This document shows positions 7,173 through 12,216 of a DNA stretch of 12,216 nucleotides, in pieces. Source of the DNA: CAZJYI01 sp964550025 (lineage in GTDB: Bacteria; Verrucomicrobiota; Kiritimatiellia; UBA8416; CAYOBW01); contig CAZJYI010000246.1 of the NCBI GenBank assembly GCA_964550025.1, positions 1 to 12,216 on the forward strand, written 5' to 3'. The notes under the pieces are model-generated. The model searched no databases. It saw only the letters and a list, made by a program, of their open reading frames with translations, and was not told the DNA's origin. The stretch's first letter is position 1. The number at the start of each line of letters is the position of its first letter. The translations under genes and the position numbers were made by a program.

Positions 7173-8807
7173 ATGCAGGTAGGGATACTCGCCGCCGATC
7201 GCCCAAGGTCCAGGCGCTGCGTCTTCGTGACGGGACTGCCGTATGCCCCCGAATGCTCGCCGGAGAAGACCGTCTTCACGGTTCAGGACATCAGGAACCT
7301 GGCACGAACGGGGAGGATCTTCGCACACCTCTGGCGGTACCGCAGCGCAAGCGCGTTGACCTCCCGTATCGAAAGCATGAATCGTCCCCTGCTGACAGCC
7401 CTTATCCTGCGTTTCTTCACCCTGCGAAAATGTTGCTTCGAGGACACCGAAGGCGCGGTCGTACCCGTCGGCGCAAGGAAGATGGTGCAACTCGTAACAG
7501 GCTTCCTCGGCGCCTTTGCGGCCGGCGTGCTGAGTCTGCGCCGCGTCAGGCGGGAGCTGGATGAGCTCGCCGCATACGTGAAGAGCAGAACCAGCCCGCC
7601 GTTCAACTCCGGCCGTCGCCCCCTGTACCTTCGTACCGACGCTGTTGCCGGGGCGCTCGCCGGGGGAGCCGTGGGACACATCGCCGGCGTGCTGAACAAC
7701 CTGGTCCCGGTCGTCGGGGAACCGGTTTTCGTCACGACAGGCCCCGTCCCGGCCGTGGCCCCGGAGATCGAAACGCACGTCATCCGTCCGCCGCCCGAGT
7801 TTCTCCACTTCCCCGAGATGGCAATGCTCCGTTTGAATCGAGCACTCAAGGGTTCTCTGCGTGAGATCCTCGACGTCGAATCGCTTAGCATGGTCTACCA
7901 GAGATACTCGTGCCACAACTACGCCGGCCTGGCACTCTCCCGCGCGCGCGGGGTACCGTTCGTCCTCGAGTACAACGGCCCTGCCGTGTGGGTCAGCCGC
8001 AACTGGGGCACTCGGCTGAAACACGAAGCCCACGCCGAGGCGATCGAGATGCTCAATCTCAAGGGCGCCGACCTGGTCGTCGTGGTGAGCGACGCCCTGC
8101 GCCAGGGGCTCCTCGCCCGCGGCATCGAGGGGAGCAAGATCCTGGTCAATCCGAACGGCGTGGATCCGCAGACCTACTCGCCACGGGTCGACGGAGAAGC
8201 GGTCCGCCGTCGCTACGACCTGCTGGGTAAGACGACAGTAGGGTTCATTGGGACGTTCGGGCCGTGGCATGGGGCCGAGGTTCTGGCCGAGGCGTTCGGC
8301 ATCCTGCTGCGCGCCCGGCCCGACTTGCGCTCGGGTACACGCCTGCTCATGGTAGGTGACGGTCACAGAATGGCTGAAGTTCGGGGGAACCTGAGCCGGT
8401 ACGATGTCATGGCGGAATGCGTTTTGACGGGGATGGTACCACAGGCGGAAGGGCCGTCACATCTGGCCGCCTGTGATGTGCTTGTCTGTCCCACGGTCCC
8501 GAACCCCGACGGCTCCCCCTTCTTCGGGTCGCCCACGAAGCTGTTCGAGTACATGGCGATGGGGAAGAGCATCGTTGCCTCGCAGATTGGCCAGATTGCC
8601 GAGCTCCTGGCGCATGAACGTACGGCCTGGCTCGTTCCCCCCGATGACGCGAACGCGCTTGCGGAGGGGCTGGCTGCGCTGATTGACGACCTGGAGCTCC
8701 GGGACCGCCTGGGTGCGGCCGCCCGTGATACCGTTGTCTCAGAGTACACCTGGAAACAGCACACGCATAGGATCGTCGACGCGCTTCGGGAACGGTGTGC
8801 GCGGTGA
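7173..8807 (+). CDS. GT4-family glycosyltransferase with long N-terminal extension
   Basis: A 544-residue protein, about 140 residues longer than the other GT4 here. Residues 1-148 are an extension with the opening strand CVFVTGLPYAPE (16-27), a basic and hydrophobic middle (about 70-120) containing a Cys pair at 87-88, and a charged helix RRVRRELDELAAYV (123-136). The GT-B fold proper starts at RRPLYLRTD (148-156), with a glycine-rich loop GGAVGHIAGVL (164-174) where short GT4 enzymes carry GG. The donor domain has VGFIGTFGPWHGAEVL (356-371), LLMVGDGH (391-398), and SPTKLFEYMAMGKSIVAS (453-470), in which E459 is the conserved Glu; the first Glu of E-X7-E is replaced, as in many SPxKxFEYMA enzymes. 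LYLRTD plus GG..GH is a subgroup I recognise from exopolysaccharide loci. Start alternatives are 7119 (ATGA overlap) and 7086. The donor sugar is unknown. Confidence 0.87.
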   Translation: MQVGILAADRPRSRRCVFVTGLPYAPECSPEKTVFTVQDIRNLARTGRIFAHLWRYRSASALTSRIESMNRPLLTALILRFFTLRKCCFEDTEGAVVPVGARKMVQLVTGFLGAFAAGVLSLRRVRRELDELAAYVKSRTSPPFNSGRRPLYLRTDAVAGALAGGAVGHIAGVLNNLVPVVGEPVFVTTGPVPAVAPEIETHVIRPPPEFLHFPEMAMLRLNRALKGSLREILDVESLSMVYQRYSCHNYAGLALSRARGVPFVLEYNGPAVWVSRNWGTRLKHEAHAEAIEMLNLKGADLVVVVSDALRQGLLARGIEGSKILVNPNGVDPQTYSPRVDGEAVRRRYDLLGKTTVGFIGTFGPWHGAEVLAEAFGILLRARPDLRSGTRLLMVGDGHRMAEVRGNLSRYDVMAECVLTGMVPQAEGPSHLAACDVLVCPTVPNPDGSPFFGSPTKLFEYMAMGKSIVASQIGQIAELLAHERTAWLVPPDDANALAEGLAALIDDLELRDRLGAAARDTVVSEYTWKQHTHRIVDALRERCAR

Positions 8808-8828
8808 GATGCCCACGCGCAGCCGGTC

Positions 8829-8856
8829 TGCACGATTCCGACCAGGCTTCCGTGCA
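8829..8856 (+). other. Inverted repeat just upstream of the heparinase-type gene
   Basis: TGCACG (8829-8834) and CGTGCA (8851-8856) can pair as a perfect six-base stem around a 16-base loop. The right arm ends eight bases before GTG 8865. There is no U-run, so this is not a terminator. It could affect initiation at the GTG or be a chance repeat; a stem this short is weak evidence. Confidence 0.3.
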
Positions 8857-8864
8857 TCCAAAAG

Positions 8865-11228
8865 GTGAGTAGACGGCTTCACAGAAGTGCATCAGCACAG
8901 ACGCGGCGCCTGTTGCCGTTGCTGCTCGGCGCCCTGTCCCATCGTATCGCGAGATGGGTATCGCGAACCATTGTCCGGCCGTACCGGCGCAGGAAGGACC
9001 TCGCCGGAGGCTCGTACAGCAAGCCGTTCGCGGACGGGGGACTGCGCTCCCTGGTCGGCGCCGTCTCCGCGGATGCGCTCCAACCGTGCCGCCGCACCGT
9101 TGCAGGTCTTGTCGCGCAATACGTGCAAGGGCGATTCGATCTGCTGGGTTCGGGGTGGGTGCAGGTCAGACACGGGATGCATTGCCGTGGGCTCGAGGGA
9201 ACAAGGTACGATGCGGCCGGCAACGGGGTCGATGGACACGATCGTGACCGGCTGGATCAACTCATCAATCCCTCGAACCGCCAGGCGTCCGTGGAGATCG
9301 GGCAGATGATCCTTCCGCATGCCACAGACGAAGAGCAGACGGGTGGCTATGTTCCCATCGACTGGCAACTCGACTTCAAGTCGGGCTACCGTTGGTCAGA
9401 GCGGACGTGGTATCGGTGCGTCGACACGGACCCGGCGCAAGGCGCCGACATCAAGGTGCCCTGGGAACTGGGACGCATGCAGCACCTCGTGCAGTTTGCC
9501 TGGGCCTATGCCCTGGCCGGGGAGGACCGGGAGGGATTCCTGCCTCCCGAAGCCTACCTGTCCTCATTCAGGAACCAGGTACTCGATTTCATTGCCCGGA
9601 ACCCCCCCCGGTTCGGTGTGCAATGGGCTTGTACCATGGATGTGGGTATCCGCGTGAGCAACTGGCTGATTGCATACGACCTGTTCAAGGCGTTCGGCGC
9701 GACCTTTGACGAGTCGTTCGAACGCGTGCTGTGTCGGAGCGTCCACGAACACGGTCGGCACATTGTCCGCAATCTTGAGTGGGGCACGCGTCTCCGGCAC
9801 AACCATTACCTGGCCAATGTTGTCGGGCTGCTTTTCGCGGCCGCCTTCTTGCCGGCGACACCCGAGACCGATACCTGGCTCGCGTTCGCGATAGAGGAGT
9901 TGATACATGAAGTCGGGTCGCAGTTCCACCCCGAAGGCAGCAACTTCGAAGGGTCCATCTGCTATCACTGTCTTTCGGCTGAAATGGTCGTCTACGCTAC
10001 GGCGCTGGTCTTTGGGCTTCCGGCGGAACGCCTGGCGGCCGTGAAGCGCGTGGGACTTGCGAGAGCGCTGAGACACTGTGGTGTGGACGCATTTCTGGTC
10101 CGCTCTTACCGTCAGACCGCCGGCGGCGGCCCGTCGAGGTCCACGTCCCCGGCTTCGGCCCCGTCGCCCTTCCCGCCGTGGTACATCGAGCGGCTCGAAC
10201 GCATGGCGGAGTTCACGATGCACGCCACCAAACCGAACGGACGCGTGCCGCAGGTCGGGGACAACGACAGCGGACGATTCGTCAAGGCCATGCCGGCTGG
10301 TGAAACAATGAGCGTCGATGAGGCTAAGCATAATTTCGCTAATCTGGCGGACTGGCTCCCCCCCGACGGCATGGAAGTCTACTGGCAAGAAGACCACCTG
10401 AGTCACCGCCACCTCGTGAGCGCCATCGACGCGCTGTGTTCGCGCGAGGACTTCGCGTCGGTACGTAGCGGTGACGATGTCGACGGCTGGCTCGTACGTG
10501 CCCTGGCGGGTGGTGTTCAAGCGCATCGCGGGTTGCCCGCGTCTGCTCCGTGCGCGGCCGAAGGGGGCCGGATCGGCAGCGTGCGGGAACTGCGCGAGCT
10601 GGAGCAACGTCTGCAGCAGTCCGAACAACACGGCCGCCGGATTACGGTCTTCGACTTCGGCGACAACCATGGCGGCCGCGTCCCTGTTACGGAGGGCCTG
10701 CGCACGTACGCCTATCCGGCGTTTGGCCTGTATACTCTCCGGTCCGAACGCCTCTTCATGTGCATTCGCTGCGGTCCCATCGGCAGAAACGGACAAGGGG
10801 GGCACAGCCACAACGACCAGCTTTCGATCGAGCTTTCCGTCGACGGCGTCGACTGGATTGCCGACCCCGGCACATACCTGTACACTGCCTCGCCCGAGTG
10901 CCGTAACAGGTACCGCTCCGTGCAGGCGCACTTCGCACCAAAAGCCGGCCTGCGGGAACCGGTGCCGTTGGATCGGGGACTCTTCGTATTGCCGGACCTA
11001 ACCCGAGCAACAACGGTGTTCTTCGGTCCCGAAGGATTCGCAGGCACGCACGACGGGTACGGCAAGCCGACCTATCGGTTGGTCCGTATCGAGTCCTTCA
11101 GCGTGAGCATCCTCGACTGCTTCCCGCATGAGACCGGGATACGGGGGGATGATCGTGTAACCCTGACCACCCGTTCCAACTCTCCCATCGCCTTTTCTCC
11201 CGGCTACGGTATAGTCAGAAGACAATGA
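8865..11228 (+). CDS. Heparinase II/III (alginate-lyase-like) family protein
   Basis: A 787-residue protein of the two-domain polysaccharide-lyase type. The N-terminal 45 residues are strongly basic with a short LLPLLLGALS stretch, but no convincing signal peptide. The helical toroid domain spans about 85-450: FDLLGSGW (91-98), IDWQLDFKSGYRW (165-177), KVPWELGRMQHL (197-208), RVSNWLIAYDLF (263-274), NHYLANVVG (313-321), and EGSNFEGSICYH (357-368) with a candidate catalytic Tyr-His. A Ser/Pro-rich insert (about 417-438) precedes VPQVGDNDSGR (461-471). The beta-sandwich Hepar_II_III domain has GQGGHSHNDQLS (643-654), IADPGTY (665-671) and RYRSVQAHF (682-690). H649, D667 and H689 are plausible metal ligands by analogy with heparinase II. 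The family cleaves uronic-acid-containing polysaccharides by beta-elimination. GTG 8865 is the first usable start after the GT4 stop and lacks a clear ribosome binding site. Homologues sit in many exopolysaccharide loci, where modification or turnover of the product is likely. Confidence 0.88.
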   Translation: MSRRLHRSASAQTRRLLPLLLGALSHRIARWVSRTIVRPYRRRKDLAGGSYSKPFADGGLRSLVGAVSADALQPCRRTVAGLVAQYVQGRFDLLGSGWVQVRHGMHCRGLEGTRYDAAGNGVDGHDRDRLDQLINPSNRQASVEIGQMILPHATDEEQTGGYVPIDWQLDFKSGYRWSERTWYRCVDTDPAQGADIKVPWELGRMQHLVQFAWAYALAGEDREGFLPPEAYLSSFRNQVLDFIARNPPRFGVQWACTMDVGIRVSNWLIAYDLFKAFGATFDESFERVLCRSVHEHGRHIVRNLEWGTRLRHNHYLANVVGLLFAAAFLPATPETDTWLAFAIEELIHEVGSQFHPEGSNFEGSICYHCLSAEMVVYATALVFGLPAERLAAVKRVGLARALRHCGVDAFLVRSYRQTAGGGPSRSTSPASAPSPFPPWYIERLERMAEFTMHATKPNGRVPQVGDNDSGRFVKAMPAGETMSVDEAKHNFANLADWLPPDGMEVYWQEDHLSHRHLVSAIDALCSREDFASVRSGDDVDGWLVRALAGGVQAHRGLPASAPCAAEGGRIGSVRELRELEQRLQQSEQHGRRITVFDFGDNHGGRVPVTEGLRTYAYPAFGLYTLRSERLFMCIRCGPIGRNGQGGHSHNDQLSIELSVDGVDWIADPGTYLYTASPECRNRYRSVQAHFAPKAGLREPVPLDRGLFVLPDLTRATTVFFGPEGFAGTHDGYGKPTYRLVRIESFSVSILDCFPHETGIRGDDRVTLTTRSNSPIAFSPGYGIVRRQ
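9602..9609 (+). repeat. C8 homopolymer tract in the heparinase-type gene
   Basis: Eight consecutive C bases encode the Asn-Pro-Pro-Arg part of residues 246-249. A one-base slip would frameshift the gene about a third of the way in. A second tract of seven C lies at 10358-10364. Confidence 0.7.
10358..10364 (+). repeat. C7 homopolymer tract in the heparinase-type gene
   Basis: Seven consecutive C bases encode the Leu-Pro-Pro of residues 498-500. Together with the C8 tract in the same gene it is a possible slippage site, although such runs also arise by codon bias in G+C-rich DNA. Confidence 0.6.
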
Positions 11229-12216
11229 AGCACTACCGCCCTTCACCTGCCCATCCCTTGGACCCACGGATGCCACGCGTACCTCCGCCTGGCGGACCGT
11301 GGCCGCAGGCTCCGCGTATTGCGGGGCGCCGACTCGGTTGGATGAATTGGCTCATGCCCTTGGCGCTTATCGGGCCAAGCATCGTTCTTGGCGGGTATGC
11401 GGTGGGGTCTCTCGATGCGCTCATCTGGGGCTCGGCGATGGTTGCAGTGTTGCGGTCCGTGCCCTTGCCGTCAAGTCGGAGCCCCATAACCACCTATCTG
11501 TTGCTCTTCTTTCTCGGCTGGTTGTTCGCCACCGTGAATGGGTACCAGTACGGTATACGTTTTCAGGCCGGTGACCTTGTTATGCTCTATCGATTGGCTT
11601 TCTGCCTTGCGGCCTGGTGGCTTGGATGCCGGGCCATGGTTTCTGCGAGCCGAGCCATTACCAGCCCTCTCTCGCAAGCCGCGTCCGTTGCCGTCATCGG
11701 TCTTGCCACATGCTTCGCCTTCTTGCCGTACGGCGGCCGCGTCGTATTGATCTCTTTGTTCCAGCCCGTGACGCCCAATGTGAACCTGGCCTGCCTGGTG
11801 GGCCGTTTCCCCGGTGTCAATGAGGCGGTGAACATCTACAGCTTCGTCCCGCTCTGCGCCCTGATCTTCTCTTTCGAGAGCTTCATGCAAAGGCGCGGGG
11901 GAATCATCATGGCAATCGTCAACCTGCTGGTGATCGTATCACTCGGGAGTCGACTGACGGCTGCCACGGCTGCATCGGTCGTCGCGGTGATCTTCCTCTT
12001 TCCCGGAACAGGGGAGGGCGAATGGCCGACGCGAGTCCGGGGCGCACGCATGAAGTCCAGAAGTCGCTTCCTTGTGGCATTGCTGCTCATGATTGCCGTG
12101 CTGTTGAGCGCCTGGCTATGGTCGATCGGCGTTGTGGGAACTCGCCTCGACACGAAGCTCGACCGCGCAGAAACGCTTGAGGACACCCGCTACCGTCAAG
12201 TCAAGTGGAGCCTCGG
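11225..12216 (+). CDS. O-antigen ligase/polymerase-like (Wzy/WaaL type) membrane protein, 3' end outside window
   Basis: An open frame of 330 codons runs from ATG 11225 to the window edge without a stop. The ATG overlaps the preceding TGA as ATGA, indicating translational coupling. After a basic, proline-rich leader of about 36 residues come some nine to ten hydrophobic segments, at about 41-59, 63-77, 89-105, 118-136, 152-168, 171-181, 202-218, 227-240, 244-259 and 281-302. SLGSRLTAATAA (239-250) resembles the 'SR' turn before a membrane helix in Wzy_C proteins. The visible end, VGTRLDTKLDRAETLEDTRYRQVKW, has the R-rich 'R...W' look of the start of their large periplasmic loop. Known family members polymerise or ligate undecaprenyl-linked glycans in the inner membrane. 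The call rests on topology, loop character and context; a ligase, a polymerase or an EPS-export protein cannot be separated. Methionines at codons 16 and 40 are alternative starts. Confidence 0.75.
   Translation, partial: MKHYRPSPAHPLDPRMPRVPPPGGPWPQAPRIAGRRLGWMNWLMPLALIGPSIVLGGYAVGSLDALIWGSAMVAVLRSVPLPSSRSPITTYLLLFFLGWLFATVNGYQYGIRFQAGDLVMLYRLAFCLAAWWLGCRAMVSASRAITSPLSQAASVAVIGLATCFAFLPYGGRVVLISLFQPVTPNVNLACLVGRFPGVNEAVNIYSFVPLCALIFSFESFMQRRGGIIMAIVNLLVIVSLGSRLTAATAASVVAVIFLFPGTGEGEWPTRVRGARMKSRSRFLVALLLMIAVLLSAWLWSIGVVGTRLDTKLDRAETLEDTRYRQVKWSL

Noticed and set aside
1..12216. Mobile elements, CRISPR arrays, tRNA/rRNA genes, toxin-antitoxin or defence genes
   Set aside because: None of the frames shows transposase, integrase, nuclease or Cas motifs, no regularly spaced repeats were seen, and all genes fit one polysaccharide operon.

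Overview
The window is one uninterrupted, co-directional (+ strand) stretch of a surface-polysaccharide (exopolysaccharide, capsule or O-antigen type) biosynthesis locus from a high-GC bacterium. Base composition is G+C-rich throughout, with strong G/C third-position bias, and no segment looks compositionally foreign. The gene types (GT4 glycosyltransferases, Wzy/WaaL-like polymerase, AsnB-like amidotransferase, two-domain oxidoreductase, heparinase II/III-like protein) suit a Gram-negative environmental lineage such as a deltaproteobacterium or a PVC/Hydrogenedentes-type bacterium. The taxon cannot be fixed from this sequence, and that placement is inference.

Layout: the C-terminal end of a glycosyltransferase (1-190); a class I SAM methyltransferase (205-897); a complete GT4 glycosyltransferase (929-2149); a two-domain oxidoreductase made of a medium-chain dehydrogenase fused to a Gfo/Idh/MocA dehydrogenase (2165-4390); a glutamine-dependent asparagine synthase homologue (4397-6295); a second, unrelated class I SAM methyltransferase (6361-7122); a second GT4 glycosyltransferase with a long N-terminal extension (start taken as 7173, end 8807); a heparinase II/III (alginate-lyase-like) protein (8865-11228); and the first 330 codons of a multi-pass O-antigen ligase/polymerase-like membrane protein (11225 to the window end, open at the edge). 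All gaps are 65 bases or less, and two junctions are stop/start overlaps or near-overlaps. This is consistent with one operon whose promoter and terminator lie outside the window.

How the genes may work together (inference): the glycosyltransferases build a repeat unit, the membrane protein polymerises or ligates it, the oxidoreductase and the AsnB homologue alter sugar oxidation state or amidate a uronate carboxylate, and the two methyltransferases decorate sugars. The heparinase-type protein would trim or turn over a uronic-acid-containing polymer. No tRNA, rRNA, CRISPR array, insertion sequence, promoter or terminator could be supported. The most interesting points are the combination of a fused non-zinc dehydrogenase, AsnB and lyase, which suggests an amidated, methylated uronic-acid polymer, and the unusual junction between the second GT4 and the lyase gene.
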